Source: Nyssa sinensis (taxonomy: Eukaryota; Streptophyta; Magnoliopsida; Cornales; Nyssaceae). Taken from it: 64,000 nucleotides of DNA. Within the stretch, counting starts at the first letter, position 1, and each line of letters begins with the position of its first letter. The position numbers were made by a program, and so were the translations under genes. The notes under the pieces were generated by a model, which was not told the origin of the DNA, did no database searches, and saw only the letters and a program-made list of their open reading frames with translations. The stretch covers positions 55,966,847 to 56,030,846 of the forward strand of contig CM018048.1 in NCBI GenBank assembly GCA_008638375.1. Direction: 5' to 3'. This document shows, piece by piece, positions 35,640-47,511 of the stretch.

Positions 35640-36900
35640 TACTGGCTGGATGATGAGATCCTGTATGCAAAAAGCGACAGACTCTATGTTCCCAGCGGTG
35701 GAGGACTAAGCCGAGAGCTCATGAGGGAAACACATGATCCACAGTGGGCTGGACATCCTGGCATTGAGAGGATGCAAACCCTACTGTCCCGTTTATACTA
35801 CTGGCCGAAAATGGAAGAAGATGTAGAAGCCTATGTCAAGACTTGTCTGGTATGCCAACAAGACAAGTTGGAGAAGAAAGAAGAGGCAGGGCTGCTGCAA
35901 CCCTTGCCTATTCCTGAAAGACCGTGGCAATCCATTTTCATGGATTTCATTTCAGGACTACCAAAGGTGGATAGATTCAGATCCATCTTTGTTATTGTTG
36001 ACAGGTTCTCGAAGTATGGAGTCTTCATCCCTGCACCACATGCATGCCCGGCAGATGTGGCTGCAGAACTATTCTTTCAAAACGTGATGAAGTACTTCGG
36101 ACTGCCAGAGGACATCATCAATGACCGAGACTCACAATTCACAAGCAGGTTCTGGACTGTTTTATTTGGGCTGATGGGCTCAGAATTGAAGTTCTCCAAA
36201 GCAAATCATCCTTAGACTGATAGTCAGACAGAAATGATGAATGCACTATTGGAGGAGCACTTGCGGCACTATGTGACTGCAAGCCAGAAGAAGTGGGTGC
36301 AGCTTCTCAACACTGCCCAATTCTGTTACAACATGCAGAAGTCCTCTGCAACAGGACTCAGTCCCTTCGAGGTGGCCACTAGACAGCAGCCCTTCACTTC
36401 CTATGAGGTGGCCAAACAGAAGACTGATGGCCAATGTCCAACTGCTTATCGCTTTGCTAGAGACAAGTAAGAGCTGCTGGATGAAGCTGTTAATAGCTTC
36501 AACAAGGCACAATGTCAGATGAAGAAGTACGCTGACAAACACAGAAGGTCATTTGAGTTTCAGTTGGGATATCAAGTTCTGTTGAAGTTGACTCCCTAAA
36601 TCTGGAAGAAGATTAGTAGTAAGAGAGTTCACCGAGGGCTGATCCCTAAATAGGATGGACCCTTTGAAGTGATCAAGAGGGAAGGGAATGTGGCTTACTG
36701 GCTGAAGCTTCCAAACAGATTGAAGATTCACCCAACATTCTATGTGAGCTTCTTGAAGCCGGTCCATCAAGATGTTCTTGATGCCTTAAGGAAGAAAGCA
36801 AGGAGGGCATCAGCCAGTGATAAGGAAACAGTTTGAGAAAGATGTTGAGAAAATTCTTTCTCACAGGACGCAAGGTCAGAGTAAGAAGAACCGGCAGACT
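35640..36900 (+). pseudogene. Gypsy integrase, broken
   Basis: The zinc-binding N-terminus (HPGIERMQTLL ... CLVCQQDK) and catalytic core are readable. The first Asp is in IFMDFISGLP, the second in NDRDSQFTS, and the Glu in MNALLEEHLRHY. An in-frame TAG at 36213-36215 separates the second and third catalytic residues. The C-terminal part ([12 protein letters not shown]) is followed by further stops. Confidence 0.9.
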
Positions 36901-37032
36901 GATTATCTGGTTCAGTGGAAAGGCAGCATATAAGTTGGGAAAGAGATGTGACTTTGTGGCAATTTGAGCAACAGATTCGTGACTATTGGAACAATCCGAC
37001 GAGGGCGTCTGATTCCTCTGGTGGGGCTGGTT

Positions 37033-38230
37033 TGTTAGCCCCTTGAGGGGTTGACAAGGTCAAGGCATTTGTGAGCCTCAACCAATGCTAAGGCCAATGT
37101 GGGGGTGGCTTGTCATGGGCACCCTTACTTGAAGATTAGGATGTCTTGATGGATTTTGACTCGGTGCAGCTTGTGTGTGCATGACTTGGGCAGCAAAGGC
37201 CAAGGCAGCACTTTGACAATAGTTGGGGCGCACTGACAGCTTTTGGCAAGATGTAGGCGCACAAGGGGAGCAATTTAGCTTTGCAAGTGATTGTGTCTAC
37301 TCTTGTCAGATGAGTAAATTTTCCTAAGACATATATAGGGGGTACCTCCTTGAGGCGCCCATGGGTGAGAAACCCATGCGACCTAAGACTTTTGCACCTT
37401 TGGGGCAAGGCATGCTGCTGTTGTAAGCTGGGTTTGACATAGTGATCTGACTTCCATTACCAAGAGTGGCGGCATATGGTGGCAATAGTTGACAAACAAG
37501 ACCAAGCCCTGAGTGGGCATAGTTTGGCAATGAGGGCTAACAAGGAAACATTGGTGGGATCAAGTGGTGCGATCAAGTAGTGCGCTGATTATAAGCCGAG
37601 TACACATAGCCATGTCCTTGAGTGAGGGCTTAGGGTGGCATTATCGCTGACAGCATAGGTGGCAGCAGTTGGCAGCACATGTGGTGGCAGTTGTTGGTCT
37701 GGCACAGGACAAGGTTGTTTAAAGGCAGACAACGGGAACTGCCTGCTTGTGTTGGCAGCATTGATCTAAGGGCTCGCATTGTATGCATCAGTAAGATGAA
37801 CTGCTTGCTCATTATGTGGCGCAAATCCAAGGCTTCAGACAGCCCTAGCAGTGGGGGGTGTCAACTGCACAACACAGGTGGCTGTTTGTGATAAAACCCT
37901 AGCAGTTGAGGTGTAACTGCAGGCATGTGCGTGTCACAGACACACATGGTCGGTTGTGATTTTTGTCTATAAACACATTGTAATGGGGGCCGGGGTGCAG
38001 ACATAAAAGAGAGTGTATTCTTCTTGTCACGCAACCCTAAGGCTGTGTATTCCTATATTGTGTGAGTGAAGTAAAGGTTGGGAAGATTTCCTATAATCTG
38101 TGTGTCTTTTGTGTTGCTGTGTTCATTTATATAAGTCTCTTGGCGTGAGTGTGTGTATTGGCTGACTAAAACAGTGTCTTAGTGCTGCATAAGGTAGAAA
38201 AATTCAGAAACGAATTTAGACCCTGTGACA
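37033..38230 (+). repeat. 3' LTR of the gypsy element
   Basis: 1198 bp, TG...CA, matches the 5' LTR with many substitutions and a few indels (for example a GCAGCA(C/G)-containing insertion near 37675). Confidence 0.93.
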
Positions 38231-38235
38231 CCAAT

Positions 38236-38766
38236 TAAGTTGTTAATCTTAATTCTAACTATATTCTCATGGCATCCCTGTTGACATTGTAGCAAGAAAT
38301 AGAGGAGATGGCTAGTGCGGTTGGTGATGAAATTTGATGAGAATCTCGCCCTTTTAACAAAGTCGAAGATATCCAGTGGAGTGGCGAGATATCGGGCCGG
38401 GCCATTGCCGCAGCCCTGGTGAAAATAGCTGCCACAATCTGAGCTTTGTTTATGGGCCGTGCTTGGGCTTCCACCCCTGTGATCAGGCCCAATCCAAGCA
38501 TCCTCCGATGGCGGGTGTTGGTGCCAAATTTATAAAGGCAGTTACAGGCCCAGCAAAGATCAGGGCGAAGGGGTTTGGGTAGGTGGGAGAATGATGTGAT
38601 GAAGCCAACTAACCCACTCTGTCTACTTCCATAAATTCCTTTTTCTCACATGCGTTGATTGATAAATTAATCATTTATGGCTTACTGGGTTTGTTTATAT
38701 TCTAGAAGGCCGGACAACTATTGATTAAAGCAAAGTCTTTCACCTATCTTCTTAGTTGTTTCCTTC

Positions 38767-38805
<39 letters not shown>

Positions 38806-38806
38806 T
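38236..38806. other. Intergenic, unassigned
   Basis: GC-richer for 300 bp (38380-38530), then AT-rich, ending in a TA microsatellite (38771-38799). No gene supported. Confidence 0.4.
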
Positions 38807-39440
38807 CAGGGCGGCTCAATATAATTGAAGATTTAAAATGAGAAAGTAACAATTCTTAATGAGACTTTTTTTATATTAATATAAATTTTTACTTTGTTTC
38901 TTTTATATATATATATATATATATTATATTTTAATTTTTATAATATAAAATTTATTTGTTTTCCAACAAGAGAGATTTATGTATTGAATAAAACTCTATT
39001 GATAAATATTTTACATAATTTTTTTTTTATCTTAATAGACAACAATAAAAAAAAATTGATTATAATACGAAAAAAATTCTAGAATTAAATTATTTTCATT
39101 GAGTCTTTATAGGGCCTTTTTTATAGAGTTAGATTTTTATTTACTTTAAACTTCTAGTTTCATTATACTATAAATATATAAAATTTGGGACCTTTTTGTA
39201 GAATTGAACTTTTATTAATCTTAGACTTTTAATTTCATTATATTATAGATACCAAAAATTTGGGGTTTTCTTTTTAGGTGAGGCTTAAAGTTATTTTGGA
39301 ACATTTTTATACCATTAGAGTTTTATTAATCTTAGATTTCTAATTTCATCATACTATAAATACCTAAAATTTAGAACCTTCTTTTTTAGGTGGGGGCCTA
39401 AAGCAATTGCTTTGTTGGCTTTATGCTTGAGCCCGCCATG
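38807..39440. mobile_element. Non-autonomous hAT-like element
   Basis: The left end is CAGGGCGGCTCAA and the right end TTGAGCCCGCCATG, which are inverted matches. The interior has repeated TTTATTAATCTTAGA and ATTATACTATAAAT blocks plus GGGCCTAAAGCAATTGC. Low-complexity TA flanks hide the target duplication. Related wording bounds the element at 54668-55923. Confidence 0.55.
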
Positions 39441-39481
<41 letters not shown>

Positions 39482-40216
39482 ACCCATCATCATTCAGGCT
39501 TCGATTCAATGAGGCATGTCAATGCGTCCTAGTGGTTTTGTGGGTCATACCTGTAGGCTGTAGTCTGAGTTGAAGAGAATATTCAATGATCTCCATTACG
39601 GTGCAGATGATAACAACCATTACGTGTATACCCGTATATCTTCTAACTATCATCTACACCATCAGAACCAACATGAGTTTTTTTACCTACTCATGTTTTA
39701 AAATAAAAAATTTCAGTGTCACATATTTTGTAACTTTTTTATCAAATACATGTTCTCAATGAAGATGTCTTTTTAAAAGCGTTTTTTTAATCTTAGCAGC
39801 CCAGCCTTGTTACAAGGGCTTGCAAGAAATTCAACTTGTTCTTTATAAAATGAGACACATCTTAGCAGCCCTATTTTATGTTTTACCAAGAAATACAGAG
39901 CACAAAAGTGAGTAAGATGAATATTAGATCTGAACCCCAATTGAAAAGGCCCGTGCAGAATGAATCAACAGTTATCAAGTTCACATCTGCTCAATACAGA
40001 AGTAGCAAAAACACATATATAACACAAATCCAACTGCGTAAACTTTCGTGATAATTTTAGTTTTCCAAGCAGTCAAATAATATAACAAGCAGACTGAATG
40101 CAAAGTTTTAAGTTCGTCGAGTCAAAAGCAGCTAATATTTCAGCACCAAGAGACCAATGCTTCAGGTCACCCACAAAATGCATTGGATTTGCCACAAGTA
40201 ATGGTCTATAAGATAC
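39441..40216. other. Intergenic / presumed 3' flank of the unknown minus-strand gene
   Basis: A GT microsatellite (39461-39481) and AT-rich DNA. No further coding recognised. Confidence 0.4.
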
Positions 40217-40740
40217 TTATCCCTCATTTTTCTTCTTTGATTTCCTTACATCAAAGTGCTCTAAGGAACCCGAAGAGGTAACCTCACTATGATGCCGTCC
40301 CGAGTCTTGAGCAGACTGGTCCATGGACCTTGTGGACTCATCAACATGCCTTTTCTTTTTCTTCTTTGATTTCCTTTCATTAGAGTCCTCTAAGGAAGCC
40401 GAAGAGATTACCATGCTATGATGTCGTCCCGAGTCTTGAGCAGATTGGTCCAAGGACCTAGTGGGCTCATCCACATGCCTTCCCTTTGGAGGTTTTGATG
40501 GCTCCCCAACCTCAGACAAAGAACTTCTATGTCTGCTACTATGCGTGGGGGCTGCATTGCCACCTGCTGATTGTAAGTTTCTTGGCCTTGAACCTTGAGT
40601 AGGAGTTGCAAAATGATGCTATGAATTGGTCAATGAAGTTCCTGAAGACCTCTGATACATCTTCTGATTTTGTTTATCGTGTTTTTGAAGTTCAGCAGGC
40701 ACCGGGTAATGGACAAGGGAAACACGCCGTGAAATCTTCC
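40217..40740 (-). CDS. Terminal exon(s) of an unrecognised host gene, with an in-frame stop
   Basis: Reading on the minus strand from an acceptor (TTGACAG) near 40744, the frame gives ISRRVSLVHYPVPAELQ, then a TAG at 40619-40621 (codon TAG followed by CAT CAT), then continues open for 133 codons to a TGA. The second part is rich in Ser/Lys/His and contains two tandem ~42-residue repeats (RHVDE(P/S)TRS, DQSAQDSGRHHS, KSKKKK). Both halves look coding in the same frame. So either the gene ends at the TAG and the rest is relic, or the TAG is a mutation (CAG to TAG) or sequencing error. Upstream exons probably lie at 45751-45886 and 46920-47047. I do not recognise the family. Confidence 0.45.
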
Positions 40741-40760
40741 CAACTGTCAATGAGATAACA

Positions 40761-41650
40761 TTGCTTATTTATAAGCATACGTGGGCAAGAAATCCAAAAA
40801 GAAAGACATATTTTCACATGCAGCTTAAAAGATGTCAACTAACATAATGTACCTAAAAAGATGACAAGGTATGACAACCACATTAAATGTAGGCGTGGCT
40901 AGCAAGGGAACATGTCTTTATCTTACACGTAGACACCCCATTTCAACTGGAGAACTAGATCTAAGTAACTTTAGTGCACAGAACCTTTGGACTTAAAGAA
41001 GCTTGTAAGAATTCATTCTAGGAACCTATTATCCAATATAAGGTGTCCTTTCCATTCTTGTACCATAGTACAACAAGGACACGAGACATTTATAAGGGCA
41101 TAAATTTGCTCACCAAACCATATCATGCCACGTGTATAAGAAAGAGTGTAGCATCCAAACTACCCATGTTTTCTATGGTCCGAATAGAAGATAACAACCA
41201 CCCAGCTAGAGTCCAGTTTGGATCCATCCGAACTAGAGTATTGTGACTTGTCCCAAACTGAGTCCTCTGGAGCTTAGATATATCTATCAGCAACTTGGAT
41301 CTTTTAACTGGCTCAACTATTAGGACTTTAGTCTTTAGTGGAGTTGGCTAATCTATATTTGACAAAACTATTGAGTTGTAATGTGTTCTATTCAAGTCAA
41401 GCCTTGGTCCTAAGCCTTGTGATTATCTTAGCATTGCAAGCAAAATGAAGAATTTCTTCTCAATTATGAATGGTTGTAATGGTAGGAAAGGTAAAGTACT
41501 TAGATATATTTGGTTCATGGATTCACACACACATTTTATGCATTTGAAAGGTTTTTTAAATCATGTTTATCTAAAAAGTGTGACCTTGATATTAAAAATT
41601 CTCATTGCTTTTCAAATACATTTCTTATTGATAAATGAGTAAATTTTTTT
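40761..41650. other. Intron or intergenic, unassigned
   Basis: Between the terminal exon and the copia-like LTR wording. No exon, repeat or regulatory site that I can defend. Confidence 0.35.
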
Positions 41651-42490
41651 ATCTTTGTGTGAATTGGTTTGAAGTTAAGGCTTGTTCGAACGACTCTGGC
41701 AATGAAGTCGGGTGACTTGTGTGTGGGATCTCGTGGGATCGGTCATTCTAACAGCCAAGTTAGTGTCCTTTCAACATCACCTCGTGGGACCTCATGAGAA
41801 TGTTTGTTCGAACGACTGTAGTAGTAAGCAACACACCTATTTTCATAAAGGGGCTCATTTAAACGAACAAGGCCTCGTTTGAACGACTATCGAAAAATTA
41901 TATGAATAGTTTCCAATTTTTATAGGGATTATGCTCTATTTTAACCTAGGACTATATAAAATCTCTAACACAAATTTGAAAGAACTTTTGGGTGCTGCAA
42001 TATATATTATTCTCCTAGTTCCAAAAGGGTTTGATTTGGCATTATCATTCTTACACACATATATGATCTTTTGATCTAAGAACCCTACCATAATTTTTCC
42101 TACATCATTGGAGTACATGCTTGTGGATTTCAAGTAGTGTGCAATCGGTAGAGTTTAAGGTTGCATGGTGATTCATAACTGTGATTGAGGTTGTCTGTTC
42201 GTGGATTTGAAGTGGAGGTTTACTTGAAGAGTGCTTGTGGATTCAAGTTTGAAGAGATTCAGAGTAAGAGCAAGGTTTGAGAGACTAAGTCATTGTGTCT
42301 ACTGCGTCTGTAATCACTGAAGCTATTCTAGTGGATTTAGTGCATCTGAGTTTGTGCCCCCGGGTTTTTCAAAGTAGATACAATTGATCTTTGGTGGTTT
42401 CCTCGTCAATAAAAATTGGTGTGTTTGTCTGCTAGTTTTCATTATTGCTAAATTGCTATATTGATGCATGCCACTGTTTTTGATTGCACA
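41650..42490 (+). repeat. Possible solo LTR, copia-like
   Basis: Features are a repeated GTTCGAACGACT motif, a TATATAA stretch at about 41954, and a 3' part with CCCCCGGGTTTTTC and GTCAATAAAAATTGGTGTG. This layout is typical of the ends of plant copia LTRs. Boundaries and target duplication were not found. Confidence 0.3.
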
Positions 42491-44544
42491 GACTAGAACA
42501 TAAACTCTTACTTAATTGAAGTGATAACCTTAATCATTATTGGGTTGTTTAAAATCTAAGAAGATAATTCTTATTTTACCATTGAGACCTACTCACCACC
42601 TTTAGGTCAAATTCAATTCATCCAGATATACATAAGGCCTTTCATCAACCCTATTCAAATATCCCAAAGTGGGAAGCAATCACAATCCTAGAACAATTGG
42701 GAACATAATCTCCATTACAGGCGTCCTTCGTGGCCCCATATCCTCCCATGATTAGGAAGTTACCTGCATTCAAAGACGTACTCTCCCCCACGTCACATCT
42801 TATATTTAAATCCTAAACCATGCATATAAAAGGTACACAACTTCTTGCACAGAAAACCCTAGCCTTCATGCTGCTTTTCTTTGCTTGTTCAAGCAATATC
42901 TGAGTCGACTGTCGGAGAGTCCTTGGCAAGCACCACACCAGTGTCCCATTACACTTCCTAGTATGGTTTTTCTCATTTTGTAGGAAGGCATCTTTTATTT
43001 GTAGATCTACACCCCCACAATATTTCGATTTCCAACAAAACAAAGACTACAAAGTCGACTAAAGGCTAAGACTAAGAGATATTTGTCCTAGGGTGAGAAT
43101 AATTTTGACAAAGCCGAGCATTCGATCTTTTGGGCAATTGTAGACATCTATACAATTGTATATATACATATTATGTACATATGGATATGAGCTCATGAAG
43201 TTGAATACTTTGGAGTTGAACTTGGAAAATAAGAAGAAATGGACTCATATTCATATTATGTATACATGAACATGATCTCATGAAGTTGAATACTATGGAG
43301 TTGAAGTTGGAAAACAAGAAAAAAGTGAACAACAAAAGTGCATCTACATATTTGACTATTATAACCAAAAAATTGTCGACATGAAATTGAATATTCGAAT
43401 ATCATGAAGCAAAGATCTTTATACCAAAAAAAGTAGAGAATGAGAAACAATGAGAGAAAGAAAGAAAAATTGACCTTTTTCTAGTCACCGCTAGCGGGTC
43501 ACCATTGTTTGGAAGTGTTGTATAAGTGAGGGGGAGAAAGAAAGAGAAAGAGAGGCCTCGTTGCTCGAAGGACACAACAATATAGAGGCAAGACATGGAA
43601 TTATTTAGGGCTAAATTGTGCCTTAGATTAGTTGCCTTATATATTTCATTAGTTGATCCGGCCAATTTAAACAATTTTGTCAAATGAGGACTGACTTTTG
43701 AGGGAAATAGGTTTTAAGAATTTGACACTTCCGTTCATGATTCGATCAATGAGCTAAGCTTGACTAGCTTAATTTTTTATATATAATATATTGGACCATT
43801 TATATGCTTATCGAGTCGAGCTTGAGCCATGTTCAATAAATTAACGAGCCTTAAAATATTTTCAAGCTTGACTTGTTTATTTTGTGAGTTGGTCTCGAAG
43901 TAGCCTTTAACTGAGCTGATCACAAGTCAAATTGGAATAACTTTGTTCGTTTTATGACCCTAATAAAATATTTAAGTTCAAAATTAAATTTAGCCACTCA
44001 AGTTATTTGAAATCATAAATTTTGTCATTCCAAACAAACTTAAAAATGATGACATACGAAGAAATGTAATGTAAATTGTAAATAAAACCATTTAATTCAA
44101 AGAATGTCCAAACATGCCATAAATGTACATGTGTAAAAAAATGGATCCTTGTTTGACACCACCAATAAACTTCATTTAACATTTTCATGTTGATTGAATT
44201 TTATTGTACTTGATTCTAAGCTGAAGCTTACCCAACACTAGAAGCTAGACTTGAGCTTGTGCACAAACACTTGAATTGGGACTATGCCTGGCTTTGGTTA
44301 GAAGTAATATTTTTCAAGCTGAGTTTAGGCACATAAATTTTTATCTATTTTTTTAATGATAAATAATAAGAATTGAACCTCTAATTCCAATAACTTAAAG
44401 ATATATGTTAGTACTTTAACCATAATGATATGACGACTTTAACTACATAAATATCGTATAATATTTTCATATTCCCTTTAGATGGGACAAGAATAGGAGA
44501 GGAGCCCTACCCACTGGCAACCCTATAAGCATGGTGCAAAGAGT
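42491..44544. other. Unassigned sequence
   Basis: No protein domain on either strand. A short duplication lies near 43180-43330 (GATCTCATGAAGTTGAATACT(A/T)TGGAG-type wording twice, about 90 bp apart). Confidence 0.35.
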
Positions 44545-45520
44545 ACATTGGAAACAAGACTAAAATTTGATAAGAGATCTTTTAACAGAGCTTTGTTGGG
44601 GAAATGGATGTGGAGATATACTAGTGAGGGCCAGTCAATGTGGAGGAAGGTTTTTGTCTCCAAATATGGTGAAGGGAGGGGGGATGTTTTCCTAACGAAT
44701 TTTAGGGAGGCGTATGGGTGTGGTATTTTGAAAAGCTATTATATAGGGGAGTGAGACTTTTAAGGAGTTGGTGGGCTTTGAAGTGGGAGATGGTTCTAGG
44801 GTTCATTTTTGGACGGACCTGTGGTGTTGGGAAAGGGCTCTTTGTGACAAATCTTGCTCATTATTTGCTATTGCATCAAATAAGAAGGCTTTGGTGGCAG
44901 AATACGTGGAGCATGAGGTGGGCAAGATGGTTTGGTGTCCTTGTTTCCGGAGGAATTTGTTTGATTGGGACTTGGGGGAGGTGGGGAGGTTAATGGCCAC
45001 GTTGAATAGGTGCATGGTTAGAAGGGAGATGGAGGATACTGTGGTAGAGAGAGTTAATAAGAAGGGGAGGTTCACAGTGAAGTCCTTTTTCCACTCTTTG
45101 ATTGGGAAAAAGGAAGAGGTTTTCCCTTGGCACTTGATATGGAAGTCTAAAGTTTCGAAGAAAGTAGCATTCTTTCGTTGGTCGGCAACTTGGGGCAATT
45201 CTCACCTTGGATAAATTAAAGAGGAGGGGCTATCATCTTTTTAGTGGGTGTTGCATGTGCAAGATGGAAGACAAGACTTTTGACCACTTTTTGTTCATTA
45301 TAAAGTAGTTAGCGAGGTTTGGAATATGGTTTTGTTGCCTTTTGGCTATAGATGATGAGTGTTATGGCAACCTCTTTGAGGAAGGTATTCTTGAATTGGT
45401 GAGCTAGTAGAATGAGGAAGGATTTAAGGAGTATATGGACGATAATGCCATTATGCCTTGCATGGAGTGTTTGGAGGGAGCAGAGCAGGCGACTCTTTGA
45501 GTACGGATTCTTTTCAACGT
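44545..45520 (+). mobile_element. L1 LINE ORF2 C-terminal fragment
   Basis: Plus-strand frames match the plant L1 region after RT: FNRALLGKWMWRY, then ELVGFEVGDGSRVHFWTDLW, FRRNLFDWDLGEV, FTVKSFFHSL, FPWHLIWKSKVSKKVAFF, with frameshifts and stops. It lies between the likely exons at 40.2 and 45.8 kb, antisense to that gene. Confidence 0.8.
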
Positions 45521-45750
45521 TTATGATTTTTTTTTTTTTTTTTGGTTAAGTGTAAAGAAAGAATATCAGTTATTTGGATGAATCAATATGAGTTGTCTAA
45601 AAAATAAATAAATAAAAAGAAAATATCTATTGAGAAGAATAAAGAAAATGATTTAGAATAATAATCTTAAGAATTTTAATTAAGAATAAGATGGTAGCTG
45701 TTCATGGTTTGAATTAAAATTGTGGCCAATAACGTGTTTGAAGTTCATAC

Positions 45751-45886
45751 CTGAAACCTTGATCACATAGCATACTTGACGGAACAATTATTTTTAGTAC
45801 TGCTGATGTTCGATATGTTTCATCAAGATGCAGTTTCATTTCATAGCCTAAACAGGACCATGCAGGTCCATACATAATTTTAGGAA
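45751..45886 (-). CDS. Probable internal exon of the unrecognised gene
   Basis: Minus-strand exon with acceptor AAACAG and donor GTATGA. The 44-codon frame includes GPAWSCLGYEMKLHLDETY and VLKIIVPSSMLCDQGF. Codon-like texture, no stops and good splice sites support a host exon. Function unknown. It follows the exon at 46920-47047 in phase if that exon uses a GTAGAG donor. Confidence 0.5.
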
Positions 45887-46919
45887 CTGTTTGATAAAAT
45901 TGAAAATATTAGCCCTCAATTAAATATTCGCCGTTTACAAAATCGCAATTACCAAATTGCAAGGCAAAGTGTTGGAAGAAATAGATAGAAAACAAATCTT
46001 AACTCTTAATATTATTTTTGCAGAGAGAGTCTGGTAGGTGTATTATTCTACATTTTCCCGAGAGAACATTCATTCATTCATTTCTTTCTTCTCCACCGAC
46101 CACGACGATTTAAACGCAAAGGGAATTTTTTGCATGAGCGAGAAGGGCTCTGCCATGACATCAATTTACAGGAATATAAGCAAGATATTATGTGTTCTCG
46201 TCATGTCTGAAATCTAAAGCTAGTGCATCGTTTGTCTCAATGATGACCCTTTATCAAACAATGTTTATGGGCATTGCCAATCCTGAACTGAGAGAAAGCT
46301 ATTCACCATGCCGCTTGGAAGACGGGAGCCTCCAAAGGCAAAATTATGATACAGACTTCCAGCAAGTTCAATTGAGTCTATGATATAGAGACTTTGATAC
46401 ATCTTTCTCATATTGCTAATTTCTTACAGGGACCTAGTACTCTCAGTCTGCTAGTGTCGTTTCAGAACCCAAAAAAAGAACATAATCAAGCAGACACTGT
46501 TCTTCCTTTTTTTTTGGTGCTTCTGTTCTTCCTATTAACCAGCAAGTAGATCAAGTAATATTTTAACACTAACAGGGAAATAAGTTGGCTGTACATAGAG
46601 ATCCCACTTTCAACAGGTTCACCATCAGCACTCTAGTGCTAACAATTAATCCAAGGAGTTTGTCACAAAACTCAAAAGTTATTTCAGTAATGGGCTTATG
46701 ACTGTTAATAATTAACCAATCTGACCAATATTAACACTCAATTCTTACATGAGGAAAAAGGGGAAAAAAGGAGAGAAGATAATAGCACACTGAGTTTCTA
46801 AAAAAAAAATGAAATTAACTTACAATTCATTCGCAATCCACAGGATATAAACGCGGTGTACCATGGTCTCGACCATTAATTACAAAAAATATAAATATAT
46901 ATAAAGAACAGCACTCTAC
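45887..46919. other. Intron of the unrecognised gene (presumed)
   Basis: No exon with clear splice support; AT-rich. Confidence 0.35.
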
Positions 46920-47047
46920 ATATTACGAACCCTGGTTGGACGGCAAACATGATTTCTTTTACGAGCATGTTCTTCACTATGGTGCTGTGTCCGGCATGCA
47001 TATCCATACCAGCAATCTTCCCTTTGTGATGCATCTGGTGGTAGAAT
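46920..47047 (-). CDS. Probable internal exon of the unrecognised gene
   Basis: Minus-strand exon with acceptor TTATAG and donor GTAGAG (or GTAATA a few bases earlier). The frame reads HHKGKIAGMDMHAGHSTI, then VKEIMFAVQPGF. Upstream exons toward 50-52 kb were not confidently found. Family not recognised. Confidence 0.5.
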
Positions 47048-47375
47048 CTATAACATGGTACACAGACAGTAACAAATAATACACTAGTTATAGTAAAAAA
47101 TAAATAATGGATAAAAGATGTAAGATCATAACTAGTAGTAATCAATGAGCACCACCAAGCACCATTGGTTTAATTGAAACATTGAAATAACAATAAATAC
47201 TCATAATGAATGCAATTCCATGGAAGGCCAAAGGAAGAGAGAACATCTTAAAATGCAATCCCACGGAAGGCCATAACTCATAAGGAAGAGAGCTTGTCTT
47301 AGAAAGACCTGTGATGTAAAAACGGAAGAGGGATAAAGCTAGCTGAATTCAATGGTAATAGAACAGTGTTCTGTC

Positions 47376-47496
47376 ACCAACAAGTGCTAGCTTAGTTGGC
47401 ACTTCCTCCACCTCCCCATACGGGACGTTGAGGGTTCAATTCAAGTCCCCTTTAGGGACAAAGTGTGTGTGTGATTTACCTATCAAAAAGAAAAAC
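47376..47496 (+). mobile_element. tRNA-derived SINE with target duplication
   Basis: An A-box-like TAGCTTAGTTGG lies near 47387 and a B-box GGGTTCAATTC near 47431. A GTGTGTGTGATTTACCTATC region and an A-rich tail follow. Flanks GAACAGTGTTCTGTC (47361-47375) and GAACAGTATTCTATC (47497-47511) are a 15 bp direct repeat with two mismatches, as expected for LINE-assisted insertion. Confidence 0.75.
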
Positions 47497-47511
47497 GAAC
47501 AGTATTCTATC

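Larger units (their letters stand above)
31287..38230 (+). mobile_element. Full-length Ty3/gypsy LTR retrotransposon, inactivated
   Basis: Two LTRs begin TGTTAGCCCCTTGAG and end CCCTGTGACA, with a perfect CCAAT target duplication (31282-31286 and 38231-38235). The initiator-Met primer site follows the left LTR. Domain order is gag, protease, RT, RNase H, integrase, which defines Ty3/gypsy. Stops and frameshifts occur in every domain. The LTRs differ at about 11 of the first 120 positions, so the insertion is old. Integrase-downstream wording (LVQWKG ...) hints at a chromodomain, but it is too broken to assign a clade firmly. Confidence 0.95.
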
